A stretch of 64,000 bases of DNA from Zhongshania aliphaticivorans (lineage in GTDB: Bacteria > Pseudomonadota > Gammaproteobacteria > Pseudomonadales > Spongiibacteraceae): positions 2,661,166 to 2,725,165 of the forward strand of contig NZ_CACSIK010000001.1 of assembly GCF_902705875.1 (NCBI RefSeq), in the 5' to 3' direction. Positions within the stretch are counted from its first letter, which is position 1. Each line of letters begins with the position of its first letter. Both the position numbers and the translations under genes were made by a program. Of the stretch, positions 55,859-64,000 are shown piece after piece. The notes beneath the pieces are model-generated. The model saw only the letters and a list, made by a program, of their open reading frames with translations, was not told where the DNA came from and did no database searches.

Positions 55859-57391
55859 ATGCGTTTACGATTTATTGCAGTATTTCTGGTAGTTCTTACC
55901 CCTACCCCCAGCCTTGCAGCGATAAACACCATAGTCGCAGACGTGTACTCGTACAACAGCAACGACTACTTACGCGTGGCCATTCAGCCCGAGATATCTG
56001 CTGATATCCTCATGGGCGAACCACTTATTGCATGCCGGGCTAAATGGTCGATTAAATCGGCTCATATTGACGGGGAAAATTATCCGCTCAGTTTTTTTCC
56101 TCCTGAAGCGCAAAAGGATATAAACCTATTTTCACTACAACTTATTTTTCAAATTGATAGTCCAGCGGGCTTTAACGCGATCGCCTGTGATCCAGGCCAC
56201 CTCGAAGCACCTGGGAGCAATAAATGGAGTTTCACTGTTACTGGTAGCCCTTCGTGGGAAAAATTAATCCGTAAAGATATTAAAAACACCTACACCAACA
56301 GTCTACAGTCTCAATTCAATCTTCGCTCAATCCGCAGTCCGCAGTACCTAGACGCAGATTCCGCCAAAACAACGTATCGTCAATCTATTATGGAGGCATC
56401 ACCCCTAACCGGAACTTGGGTGCGAACCGCTGCCATTGAAAAAGGCGAGGTCAATCTGTGGCCCTTGCGTAATATTGTGCTGAAAAAACGCCTAGCCGAC
56501 AGCGAAAAGGTTACCACCAAACCCAATGCAGCCGAAAAGGTTGTGACTGTTGAAGATATAGACTCATTGTTTAGCGATGCCGCGTTTGATACCCAATTGA
56601 AAGCCATCAGTAAATCTGTTGATGATCAAGCCGCACTAACTTCCATGCGCGACGACATTAAAAACGGCGAGGAGCAATCAAAAAGTAAGAGTTATGCGTT
56701 ATTTCGAGAATACCTCCGCGTCAAACGCGTCAGTAAAGCCTGCTCTGAACAGACACCAGAAAACCTCCAAGCCCTATTAGCCCAAACTCAAGAATGTCAG
56801 AAAAAATGGCAAGGACTTGAACCCTTCGATGTGCATGGTCGCTACGGCTATAAACTAAACGGCGAAGTCGTTATTGAAGCGCAATACTCAGACGCAACCA
56901 GCTTTAAAAATGGCTATGCACTGGTAGTAAAGAACGACCGCCTACTGTCGATTACTCCCAGCGGTGACGAACATAACCAACGCTATGATATCAGCCTAGA
57001 ATCAGGCTACTTTTCTACACTAGGTCTAATACTCGCCAAAGAAGACGAGCTCTATGGCTATATTAATTCCAAGGGCGAGACGATCATAGATTTTCAGTAC
57101 AGCGCCGCAGAATCTTTTGATGACTTAGATCGAGCAATTGTAAAAAAGAATCGAGGAGCCCAGCTGATTGACGAAAACGGCACTGTTTTAGCGCGCAGTC
57201 CAATTAATTTCGAGTTAAAAGATGGTCATTACATAAGCAGTGAGACATATGATTTCGAAAGAGGAAACTGTTCTGAAGACGACGTAATAAGCGGTTCTAC
57301 ACAGGCTTACACGGCCGACGGACAGCCGATCGGCGAAGAAAAATACTACAGCTATCGTCAGAGGCATATATGCCTACTACGATCAAATTAA
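55859..57391 (+). CDS. Exported WG-repeat protein
   Basis: About 510 residues from the chosen ATG, which opens a signal peptide MRLRFIAVFLVVLTPTPSLA with a cleavage site near LAA. The frame is open to 55769, but that reading has no signal peptide. The C-terminal third has WG/KWG-like repeats (LNGEVVIEAQYSDATSFKNG, then YGYINSKGETIIDFQYSAAE). Such repeats occur in exported bacterial proteins of mostly unknown role. Near the end a shifted frame reads GIYAYYDQINTKVHIDDDTG and stops at 57440, which looks like the natural C-terminus, so a frameshift around 57360 may have replaced the last 25 residues. It precedes a lipoprotein gene. Confidence 0.75.
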   Translation: MRLRFIAVFLVVLTPTPSLAAINTIVADVYSYNSNDYLRVAIQPEISADILMGEPLIACRAKWSIKSAHIDGENYPLSFFPPEAQKDINLFSLQLIFQIDSPAGFNAIACDPGHLEAPGSNKWSFTVTGSPSWEKLIRKDIKNTYTNSLQSQFNLRSIRSPQYLDADSAKTTYRQSIMEASPLTGTWVRTAAIEKGEVNLWPLRNIVLKKRLADSEKVTTKPNAAEKVVTVEDIDSLFSDAAFDTQLKAISKSVDDQAALTSMRDDIKNGEEQSKSKSYALFREYLRVKRVSKACSEQTPENLQALLAQTQECQKKWQGLEPFDVHGRYGYKLNGEVVIEAQYSDATSFKNGYALVVKNDRLLSITPSGDEHNQRYDISLESGYFSTLGLILAKEDELYGYINSKGETIIDFQYSAAESFDDLDRAIVKKNRGAQLIDENGTVLARSPINFELKDGHYISSETYDFERGNCSEDDVISGSTQAYTADGQPIGEEKYYSYRQRHICLLRSN

Positions 57392-57514
57392 TACTAAGGT
57401 GCATATTGATGACGACACAGGTAAATACACTCCTTGGTAAACTTACACAGCAGATCGAAACGCGGTCAGTAACAACGAGTAGTCCGGCTCTCAATGGAAA
57501 CGCGATAAACAATT

Positions 57515-58495
57515 ATGAATAAACCTACAACACTAGCCGCTAAGATTCTAATCGCTATCGCCGTGTTAATGACGTTACAGGCATGTACCACGCGCCCATC
57601 TCGGCACATTGAATTCAAAACAGAATATATCGGTATAGAGCAACGCTGGGATAGCGACTCTAAGGCAAAGGAAGAAAATGTTCGCAACATCGAGTTCGGC
57701 AATTTCAATGTCATTAATGGCTCTTTACACTTCTCTCCACAGACACATTATATTCTGCAAGAATACAACTTTGAGCATTATGAGGAGTACGATCGTACGC
57801 ACTTCGGTCCAAAATGGAACTTTATTCTATTTCCCGTCATAGGCTGGATGGCCTGCCTTTTTGATATTACTGAGTGCTTTGGCTGGACCACAGATTGGAG
57901 CGACTGGTCGAGTAGTAAAAGTAAAAACGAACAGCCGAATGGCAATATTCAGGAAAAAACATACTCAAAACTGCCTTACGACACTACTGTCAGTTTGGCA
58001 TTTTCTGGGCAACTGCCTTCAGGAAAGGTATATACGAGCCCCTCAGAAAAACTATGGCGTGGGGTAGGACCAGTTGATGTCAAAAGAAAAGTGCAAAAAT
58101 GGCCTGAAAAACCGACAACATTAAGCGTGCAATTTAATATCGCGCATAAAGAGGAAAGCTATGACACCAGGTATGATTTTACGGATACAGAAATAGCCTC
58201 CCTCACACTCGAGTCCGACAGCTGGAATAGCCATGATGAGAATAGACACAAATATTTCTACCAATTGACCTCTGCATTAAAGGCAGAAAATCATTCAGCG
58301 GCCCTCGCTGCGTTTAAAAAACTTGAAGATATGGATTTTGAAAAACCAGAATCCTTTTGGTATCGTTATGCTCTTAGTGCAAAAAAAGCGGGAAAACCTG
58401 ATATTGCCGCTACGAAAGCACGGCAATATTTAAAGGTCGCAATAAAACGCACATACGAAAAAGAGGCCACCGTAATGATTCCCGATATTAAATAG
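57515..58495 (+). CDS. Hypothetical lipoprotein
   Basis: A 326-residue protein. Its signal peptide LAAKILIAIAVLMTLQAC ends in a lipobox (LQAC), so Cys24 would be lipidated. The mature part has a Trp-rich middle (WTTDWSDWSSS), a region that looks beta-rich, and a C-terminal helical stretch (about residues 255-315: YYQLTSALKAENHSAALAAF-like) that resembles a TPR pair. No family recognised. It starts 123 bases after the WG-repeat gene on the same strand and may form a cell-envelope pair with it. Confidence 0.72.
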   Translation: MNKPTTLAAKILIAIAVLMTLQACTTRPSRHIEFKTEYIGIEQRWDSDSKAKEENVRNIEFGNFNVINGSLHFSPQTHYILQEYNFEHYEEYDRTHFGPKWNFILFPVIGWMACLFDITECFGWTTDWSDWSSSKSKNEQPNGNIQEKTYSKLPYDTTVSLAFSGQLPSGKVYTSPSEKLWRGVGPVDVKRKVQKWPEKPTTLSVQFNIAHKEESYDTRYDFTDTEIASLTLESDSWNSHDENRHKYFYQLTSALKAENHSAALAAFKKLEDMDFEKPESFWYRYALSAKKAGKPDIAATKARQYLKVAIKRTYEKEATVMIPDIK

Positions 58496-58676
58496 ATTGT
58501 TAATTGAATGACTATTTTTAATCTGATTTCACTGCCGCCTCTAAAGAACAATAGCGAAATTTAACAAGAGGCATTCACGAATAATTATTATAATAACGTG
58601 ATACTAGCCTCTTCCATGGGCTTTAAAACAAGCCCTTTTTGCTAATAAACTAACCGAAAATATAATCCAATCGGTT

Positions 58677-58987
<311 letters not shown>

Positions 58988-59354
58988 AACAATTCCTTCT
59001 ACTTTCTCATTCCAAAATATTCAATTGAAATTAACTCAACTGAACCCTTTTACTCACAGCATTTTTGACTACTGTTCTTTTAAATTATTTTGAATTAGAA
59101 AACACGAACCCATATCGCTTACTTAGCTAACTCAATGATTACAATTTTCCGCGTTCGCACTGATTCTAGTTACGCCTTAAGCTGCTTAGACAGGTCAACA
59201 ATAATTCCATCTGGACGACCGAGATAGCATAAGCAAACAAACCTAGTCGCGTTTTATCTGAATATTTGATTCCCGCTCTTAGCCAAACCCCGTCGTACAC
59301 TCCCCCATGATCACAGGCAATTGCACAATCTCTCAGGCTCTTACAAATACACCC
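58988..59354. other. Gap between crotonase and thiolase relic
   Basis: About 370 bases downstream of the crotonase gene on the minus strand. Apart from the short VOC-like tail at 59170-59241 and a possible extension of it to about 59310 (frames reading HGGVYDGVWLRAGIKY), I see no structure. Confidence 0.35.
59170..59241 (-). pseudogene. C-terminal fragment of a VOC-family protein
   Basis: On the minus strand a short frame reads FVCLCYLGRPDGIIVDLSKQ and stops at 59170. YLRDPDGIIVEL is the typical last strand of VOC/glyoxalase proteins, with the metal-binding acidic residue. A neighbouring frame upstream, WLRAGIKYSDKTRLG, could be the preceding part, separated by a frameshift. Only about 24-45 codons are recognisable, so the call is tentative. 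Confidence 0.4.
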
Positions 59355-60158
59355 TTAGATATCGCGATAGTGTGGCGCTCGCCGCTCTGTAAATGCAACT
59401 AGCCCTTCTTTGCTATCTTCGGTCAAACTACAGAGAATTTGATTGCGATCCTCTAGTGCGATGGCGGCCTCCAAAGAAGCGGTATCGATATTAACGTTCA
59501 GGGCTTCTTTAGATAGTCGCAACCCCAACGGGGAATTGCTCAACATCAATTTAAGATCTTCTTCAACTGCATTTTCCAACTGACCTAGCTCCACCACTTG
59601 TGACACCAAGCCTATATCGAGCGCACGCTGGGCGAGAATAAACTTACCTGTAAGTATCAGTTCTGCCGCAAGTGATGCACCCACTAAACGCGGCAAGAAA
59701 TAGGATGAACCCATATCACAGCCGCTGAGACCGATACGTATATAGGCACAGTTCATTTTCGCGGTGGTGTCGGCAATACGGATATCCGATGCCAATGCCA
59801 AAGATAGTCCACCCCCGCACGCAGCTCCGCTAATCAAAGAAATTATGGGCTGAGGACAGCGACGCATGGCAATGTAGATTTCAGCAATAGAACGCTGGAA
59901 TGCCAATCCCTGTTGTGGGGAGTTCAGGTCTTGCGTTTCTTCTTCCTTAAGATCCAAGCCGGCACAAAAGGCACGACCTGCGCCTCTTAACACAATGATA
60001 CGACGCTCGGGGCGAGTAGCCATTCCGCGAAAATAATCTCTTAAGGCTGTTACCATCTCTAAATTAAGTGCGTTCAATGAATCAGGACGGTTCAATATTA
60101 CCCAGTCGACTGCGCCTTTCTCTTCAATAATTAAATGTTCGTTTTTTTTATTTTCCAT
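59355..60158 (-). CDS. Crotonase-family protein (paralogue of the 53507 gene)
   Basis: A 267-residue crotonase-fold protein. AFCAGLDLKEEE is the first oxyanion motif. ACGGGLSLALASD has Ser at the Glu144 position, and MNCAYIRIGLSGCDMGSSYFL lacks Glu164 but keeps the Asp in CDMG. The same changes occur in the gene at 53507, and the two proteins share long stretches, including the C-terminal LGLRLSKEALNVNIDTASLE-like region. The ATG at 60158 is chosen with GGGGAG upstream. It stands alone between the 36-bp palindrome upstream and the thiolase relic downstream. Confidence 0.87.
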   Translation of the reverse strand: MENKKNEHLIIEEKGAVDWVILNRPDSLNALNLEMVTALRDYFRGMATRPERRIIVLRGAGRAFCAGLDLKEEETQDLNSPQQGLAFQRSIAEIYIAMRRCPQPIISLISGAACGGGLSLALASDIRIADTTAKMNCAYIRIGLSGCDMGSSYFLPRLVGASLAAELILTGKFILAQRALDIGLVSQVVELGQLENAVEEDLKLMLSNSPLGLRLSKEALNVNIDTASLEAAIALEDRNQILCSLTEDSKEGLVAFTERRAPHYRDI

Positions 60159-60708
60159 CAATTAATCTCCCCTCTGCTCGCTTGAGCAAAATAGTCTACT
60201 AAGAATGCGTAGACCGTTATTAATTAGCCTTTTGGCCAGCCTCAGTCATTTATGATGTTAAGGATTCCTTGTTCAGTATCTATTTTTTATTTTTCAATTT
60301 TCAAACTTGAGTTCTCACCATCAATTGAATAAGCATCAATTAAATCTCAAGAAAAACCGCTAACCTTATTCATTAATTGAGCTCTATTTTCCACATTAAC
60401 AGCATAAAAGAATAGCTAGCTAGGGTCATTAAACTAGTTTAATGACCCTAGCTTTTAAGTGATGGTGATATCTTTTAAGTTCACAATCGATGCGCTAGGG
60501 GTTTACCTCCCCCTGTAGGAAAAATAGTCAACTGAACATTAAGTGTAGAAAATTTAAAAAAATCAGATTTTATTTTTATTCATAACTCACCACTAAAGCC
60601 AAGTATTAGCCTAGCAATGAAGTCATTTTATTTACGAGCATCAATAATATTAGGGAAGTATTTATCAATCAGACCATGCCAATCACGCCTGCCAACCTCC
60701 CTCACGCT
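60159..60708. other. Intergenic region with the long palindrome
   Basis: About 550 AT-rich bases. The only strong element is the 36-bp palindrome at 60418-60453. Open frames here are short, and 60617-60880 is a shadow of the FAD oxidoreductase gene. No remnant could be identified with confidence. Confidence 0.4.
60418..60453. promoter_or_regulatory. 36-bp perfect palindrome with TTAAACTAGTTTAA core (copy 3)
   Basis: The palindrome is perfect over 36 bases: arms AGCTAGGGTCATTAAACT and AGTTTAATGACCCTAGCT. The centre TTAAACTAGTTTAA (60429-60442) equals that at 45137 and 51356. It lies 260 bases upstream of the crotonase gene. The long arms could also form a hairpin in RNA and act as a terminator of the FAD oxidoreductase transcript, whose stop is at 60709. 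Confidence 0.62.
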
Positions 60709-61800
60709 TTATTTGAGACGCAGCTGCTTGCGGTATTTAGGAATAAACAACTCCTTACCTTTTATTTTTGACGTAAAAAAATGGCCCACGGCCATGCCCT
60801 GCTTTCCGAAAGGTAAGGCAGTGGCGCCAAAATTGGAGCCCAGCGGCACAAGAATCGGGGCCACTGGCCAGGGCGTATAGGGTTTTAAACTTGTTACTGA
60901 TTTGCCAGCCAACACGACCTTAATGGTCTTTTCCAACCAAGGCACTTGGCGAGCTAGGGCGACGATGGTCATGGCATCACCCGATGCCAGTACATCACCC
61001 ACCGCAAAGAGATTCGGTCGCAATTGGCTCGGGCGCATCCAACCGTCGTGTTCCACGCGGCCATCGGTAGCGAGCTTCACTCCATCAACTTTGGCCAGCA
61101 ATTCAGACTGTGGACGAGAACCTACCACCGGGAATACAAGATCGGCTTCGATCTGCTGACCGCCTTCTAGAGTGACCTTTCCCGCATAGGGCTCTGAAAG
61201 GGATTGTAAATCCTCCACAGCCTTACCGGTATGTAATTGCACACCCAGTTTGAGCAGGTCTGCCTCCAGCTTCTTCGCCAAGTTCGGTGTGTAAGTGGGA
61301 AATAAGTGATCTTCATTGGTGACCAAATGAATCGCTTTGCTCGGGTATTTACAGGCAATCTCGCCTGCCAGCTCCGTACCCACTGGGCCGGCACCCACAA
61401 TAACCACCGTATTAGCGGCATTAAGAGATGCCGCCACCTCCTTCTGAGCAGCGCGATAGTCATCTAAACCAGCGTCAGAATGCTTAAAAGGTTTGGCATA
61501 CGTTGAGCCTGTGGCCACCACAATAATGTCTGCGGGCAATTCACGACCATCAGTTAGCTCTACGCCATCTTCTTTGATGTTTGCTACCCAACCCTGTACG
61601 ACCTTACCGCGCGCTAATAAGTTGTCGTAAGGCATAATTAACTGATCCAACAACGCCGGCTCGGCAAGCGCTCTGATCGCGGCTGGGGTATGCACAAAGC
61701 AGGACTTGCCGTCGATCATCGTGACAATCGCCACGGAATCCAATTTTTTAGCGAGGTCTATCCCGCCGTGCCCGCCACCGATGATTACGACATTCTTCAT
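60709..61800 (-). CDS. NAD(P)H-quinone oxidoreductase (AIFM2/FSP1-like)
   Basis: A 363-residue FAD-dependent pyridine nucleotide oxidoreductase. The FAD motif is VVIIGGGHGGIDLAKKL at the start, the ATG motif is VVATGSTYAKPF, the NAD(P) motif is VIVGAGPVGTELAGEIA, and the second FAD motif is LFAVGDVLASGD. Size and motif spacing match the AIF/FSP1-like group that reduces quinones; NDH-2 type enzymes are longer. The ATG at 61800 is chosen with GAAGG upstream; the frame is open to 61842, but that reading runs through a perfect operator palindrome. No membrane anchor is visible. Confidence 0.86.
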   Translation of the reverse strand: MKNVVIIGGGHGGIDLAKKLDSVAIVTMIDGKSCFVHTPAAIRALAEPALLDQLIMPYDNLLARGKVVQGWVANIKEDGVELTDGRELPADIIVVATGSTYAKPFKHSDAGLDDYRAAQKEVAASLNAANTVVIVGAGPVGTELAGEIACKYPSKAIHLVTNEDHLFPTYTPNLAKKLEADLLKLGVQLHTGKAVEDLQSLSEPYAGKVTLEGGQQIEADLVFPVVGSRPQSELLAKVDGVKLATDGRVEHDGWMRPSQLRPNLFAVGDVLASGDAMTIVALARQVPWLEKTIKVVLAGKSVTSLKPYTPWPVAPILVPLGSNFGATALPFGKQGMAVGHFFTSKIKGKELFIPKYRKQLRLK

Positions 61801-61830
61801 TAACGATATTACCTTCGTTGCATACACCAA

Positions 61831-61843
61831 ATTGTAATACAAT
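61831..61843. promoter_or_regulatory. Perfect ATTGTAWTACAAT operator-like site
   Basis: ATTGTAATACAAT lies 31 bases upstream of the FAD oxidoreductase start, in a position where binding would block transcription. It is one of five perfect copies. Confidence 0.7.
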
Positions 61844-62018
61844 ATATCAAATATTTAGTGGGGGCAAAGAGCTTATTTTACCGCAACCCCTCACGATAGA
61901 ACGCTCACGCAGGTTCTACCGATACCTAGATGGATATATACTCATCCAAAGCTGACCTAACAGCCAAATCCTGCCAAAAAGAAATTCAGCTTAGTTCTAA
62001 TAATCAGTCTTAAGGACA

Positions 62019-62450
62019 TTAATCTACTTTTCGAGACAACTTTCCTACAGACGTCCCTGTCGCCGTAAGCACACCATCAGAAGTGTAGAGCTTGGCCTCA
62101 AAAAAGCCGGTTTTATAACCCGCCTTAACGATTTTACCCTCTGCCAGTATTTTGCCTGCACGGGTGGGTTCTAAATAGGTGGTGTGTATCTCAAGAGACG
62201 ACATATTAACAATGCTATGATCCAAGCCCCACAATACATGGCTCATTGCCGCGTCTAGCATGGCGGTGACAAAGCCACCCTGCACCACGTCGACAGAATG
62301 GCAAAGTTGAGTATCGACGTTAAATTCCATTTTGCAGGTTTGCTCAATGGGATCTAAGTCGAGCACCTTGGCACCAAGCAATATCAAAAAGGGCAATTGA
62401 TCACGGTTAAGATCAGCTATGCTTTCCTGTATCGTTTTAGTCATTAGCAT
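62019..62450 (-). CDS. PaaI-type hotdog thioesterase
   Basis: About 143 residues of single-hotdog fold. The motif VVQGGFVTAMLDAAMSHVLW (about residues 55-74) corresponds to the PaaI / YbgC-like HGG-and-Asp region, and SLEIHTTYLEPTRAGKILAE is the next conserved strand. It would hydrolyse acyl-CoA or aryl-CoA, releasing CoA from dead-end intermediates. The frame extends to 62471, but AGGAG overlaps that part, so the ATG at 62450 is chosen. It is 60 bases downstream of the lipase-like gene on the same strand. Confidence 0.85.
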   Translation of the reverse strand: MLMTKTIQESIADLNRDQLPFLILLGAKVLDLDPIEQTCKMEFNVDTQLCHSVDVVQGGFVTAMLDAAMSHVLWGLDHSIVNMSSLEIHTTYLEPTRAGKILAEGKIVKAGYKTGFFEAKLYTSDGVLTATGTSVGKLSRKVD

Positions 62451-62510
62451 TAATTGGTTTTCTCCTACCACAGATCATCATTGCCTAGCTTACAACTACT
62501 AAATCTACCA

Positions 62511-63602
62511 CTAAGAATTTGCGGCCATAAATTTCTCTATTTCTAACATCGCTTCATCACCCTCTGGCACCTGATCATGAAAAATATGCCAAACGTGCAA
62601 CATATGCGGCCATACCTGCAGTAACGCTGTCGTGCCACTCTGTTTAGCCTTATTAACGTAGCGACAGGCGTCGTCGAAAAACATCTCTGCCGAACTGACG
62701 TGAACAAGTATGGGCGGCAAGTTCGAGAGGTCGCCATGAATAGGCGACAACCACGGTTCATGAGGGCGGGCGCGATTGCTAAAAAGACTAAACCACAAAA
62801 GCAACGAACGTGGGATTTTCATCAGCTTGCCAAAATCAGGCCCTAGCATTGGATCTGTGGGAATATTTTCACGCATGCTTTTACTAGAACAGGTGCCGTC
62901 AACAGGCGGCGACAGCGCAACCGCGGCATTAACCGGACGCAAACCCTCATCCCGCGCCCAAGCCACCAGCGCTAAAAGCAACAAAGCTCCAGCTGAATCC
63001 CCCGCTGCAAAAAAAGTTTTTACTGAAGACGTCCCCTCAGGGCCATTTTCCAAAATCCAACGATAGCTCGTCTGGCAATCTGCCATACAATCCATTCTGC
63101 GGTGCTCTGGTAGCAAGCGGTAATTAATTGCCAATACAGATGTTCCTTGAGATTTTGCTAATCGCGTAGTAATAGCACGATGGCTGAGCGCACTACCTGC
63201 CATAAACCCGCCTCCGTGGAGATAGAGCAAGCGACGATTTGGATCGGCATTGTCGGCAAGCACCCACTCCGCAGCGACACCATCAACATCCACGGGCTGT
63301 ATACGCACTCCGTCTAGCGGGACCTCGCTACCCAAGGCATCGATAGTTTCGCGCATAGTGGGGACTACTTCCCTGAAGGAGCCCTTGGGCTGAGATTTTC
63401 GCCGTTCGTTCAACATATTCAGCGCATCAACGTGGCCCTGACTGGGCGCAAGATTGGCAGGCCTCATCACTGTTTCAGGTGCACCGTCATAGCGACTAAG
63501 GTTTTCTCCACCCAGATAGAAGTGAGTAAATACCCAAAGCAATACCAATAAGATTAAGGCACTTATTAAAATAATTTCGGCAGACAAGACGGTAAACCTC
63601 AA
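62511..63602 (-). CDS. Membrane-anchored esterase of the hormone-sensitive lipase family
   Basis: A 363-residue alpha/beta hydrolase. An N-terminal hydrophobic helix (SAEIILISALILLVLLWVF) would anchor it in the inner membrane or act as a signal. The HSL oxyanion motif is YLHGGGFMAG, the nucleophile is in GDSAGALLLL, and a histidine near the end is in HMLHVWHIF. The acid lies in the SSAEMFFDD region. It likely hydrolyses short or branched esters. The start is TTG at 63602, or more probably TTG at 63587, which has GAGG 9 bases upstream; no ATG is available before the membrane helix. Confidence 0.83.
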   Translation of the reverse strand: MRFTVLSAEIILISALILLVLLWVFTHFYLGGENLSRYDGAPETVMRPANLAPSQGHVDALNMLNERRKSQPKGSFREVVPTMRETIDALGSEVPLDGVRIQPVDVDGVAAEWVLADNADPNRRLLYLHGGGFMAGSALSHRAITTRLAKSQGTSVLAINYRLLPEHRRMDCMADCQTSYRWILENGPEGTSSVKTFFAAGDSAGALLLLALVAWARDEGLRPVNAAVALSPPVDGTCSSKSMRENIPTDPMLGPDFGKLMKIPRSLLLWFSLFSNRARPHEPWLSPIHGDLSNLPPILVHVSSAEMFFDDACRYVNKAKQSGTTALLQVWPHMLHVWHIFHDQVPEGDEAMLEIEKFMAANS

Positions 63603-63739
63603 TATTAATTTAACTGTTACAAGCTTACAGGCGCCAACAGCGGAAACAAAATCCCGCTTCCTGAATCATTCAAAGCCAAGCTGACACTGCATTTATAAAA
63701 GAGATATTACTGACAAAAATACAACCCCGCATGGCATCA

Positions 63740-64000
63740 TCACTTGGCAAGAAAGCCTTCGACCTCGGTCATAAAACGATCAAACTGATCATGGTGCAAC
63801 CAATGCCCTGCCTGTGGAATATTAACAGTAGAAACATTTTGAAAATGCTTTATTCGCCCATCAACTTCTGGATCAACGGCGAAAGAATCTTCACCACGCA
63901 ACATTAATATGGGACAACTAATACGCTGCCAAAGTGAATACAAATCAATATATTCATGATCCGGGTAAAGTGCGTGAATGTAGTTGTCGTATTTCCAAGA
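63740..64000 (-). CDS. Alpha/beta hydrolase, C-terminal part (cut by window edge)
   Basis: The minus-strand frame enters from the right edge and ends at 63740, giving 86 C-terminal residues. It begins SWKYDNYIHALYPDHEYIDL and includes LWQRISCPILMLRGEDSF (acid region) and NIPQAGHWLHHDQFDRFMTE (catalytic histidine). The same order, SWKFDYHLNAF, CPTWLMWGEDSW, NAGHWLHHDQLDRF, occurs in the hydrolase at 7616, so the two are paralogues. An ATG at 63943 inside the frame is not the real start, since homology continues upstream to the edge. Confidence 0.85.
   Translation of the reverse strand, partial: SWKYDNYIHALYPDHEYIDLYSLWQRISCPILMLRGEDSFAVDPEVDGRIKHFQNVSTVNIPQAGHWLHHDQFDRFMTEVEGFLAK

Noticed and set aside
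60617..60880. Plus-strand frame of 87 codons downstream of the long palindrome
   Set aside because: It overlaps the 3' end of the FAD oxidoreductase on the other strand and shows no domain.
61801..61842. N-terminal extension of the FAD oxidoreductase to 61842
   Set aside because: The TTG and following codons are the operator palindrome itself; the FAD motif begins right after the ATG at 61800.

Overview
The window looks like a catabolic stretch of an aerobic, probably marine gammaproteobacterium with roughly even base composition. This is an inference from two TonB-dependent receptors with the EEVIVTAQKR-type TonB box, the density of acyl-CoA and aromatic-type oxygenase genes, and the general style of the proteins. 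No rRNA, tRNA, CRISPR array or intact insertion sequence was recognised.

Layout. (1) 0.9-8.5 kb, plus strand: TonB receptor, class A FAD monooxygenase and Rieske oxygenase, then a MarR regulator, a DoxX membrane protein and an alpha/beta hydrolase. (2) 8.6-15.9 kb, minus strand: a three-domain carboxylic acid reductase, an SDR, a Crp/Fnr regulator and two crotonases. (3) 16.1-20.2 kb: MerR with a divergent DUF2938 gene, VIT-family and GFA proteins, a small membrane protein and an EamA exporter. (4) 20.4-28.7 kb, plus strand: acyl-CoA ligase, SDR, acyl-CoA dehydrogenase, iron-type alcohol dehydrogenase, AtoE-type transporter, APH-type kinase and VOC protein. (5) 28.9-33.6 kb: LLM oxidoreductase, TesB thioesterase and PlsC-like acyltransferase, divergent from a second ligase. 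(6) 33.7-42.4 kb: Crp-like regulator, peroxiredoxin, YefM-YoeB toxin-antitoxin, nitronate monooxygenase, malic enzyme and two pirins. (7) 42.7-55.2 kb: second TonB receptor, MDR dehydrogenase, a ligase / acyl-CoA dehydrogenase / kinase trio, then a FadH-like reductase / crotonase / SDR operon. (8) 55.2-64 kb: gene remnants, a WG-repeat protein with a lipoprotein, a crotonase, a FAD oxidoreductase, a thioesterase and two hydrolases.

Two dispersed palindromes tie much of this together. ATTGTAWTACAAT occurs perfectly five times, with weaker copies elsewhere, always just upstream of lipid, acyl-CoA or transport genes. TTAAACTAGTTTAA occurs three times upstream of beta-oxidation-type genes, once inside a 36-bp perfect palindrome. 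Neither has an obvious cognate regulator here, so they suggest two regulons run from outside the window.

The genes fit uptake of hydrophobic substrates, CoA activation and beta-oxidation-like processing. Two ligase + acyl-CoA dehydrogenase + APH-kinase sets resemble the phosphorylation-dependent 4-hydroxyacyl-CoA route known from the Pseudomonas putida lva operon and from mammalian ACAD10/11. In the 46-59 kb part several pathway genes survive only as stubs: a thiolase start joined to a crotonase end, an internally deleted thiolase, a frameshifted SDR start and a VOC tail. This suggests a pathway in decay. The true substrates cannot be read from sequence alone.
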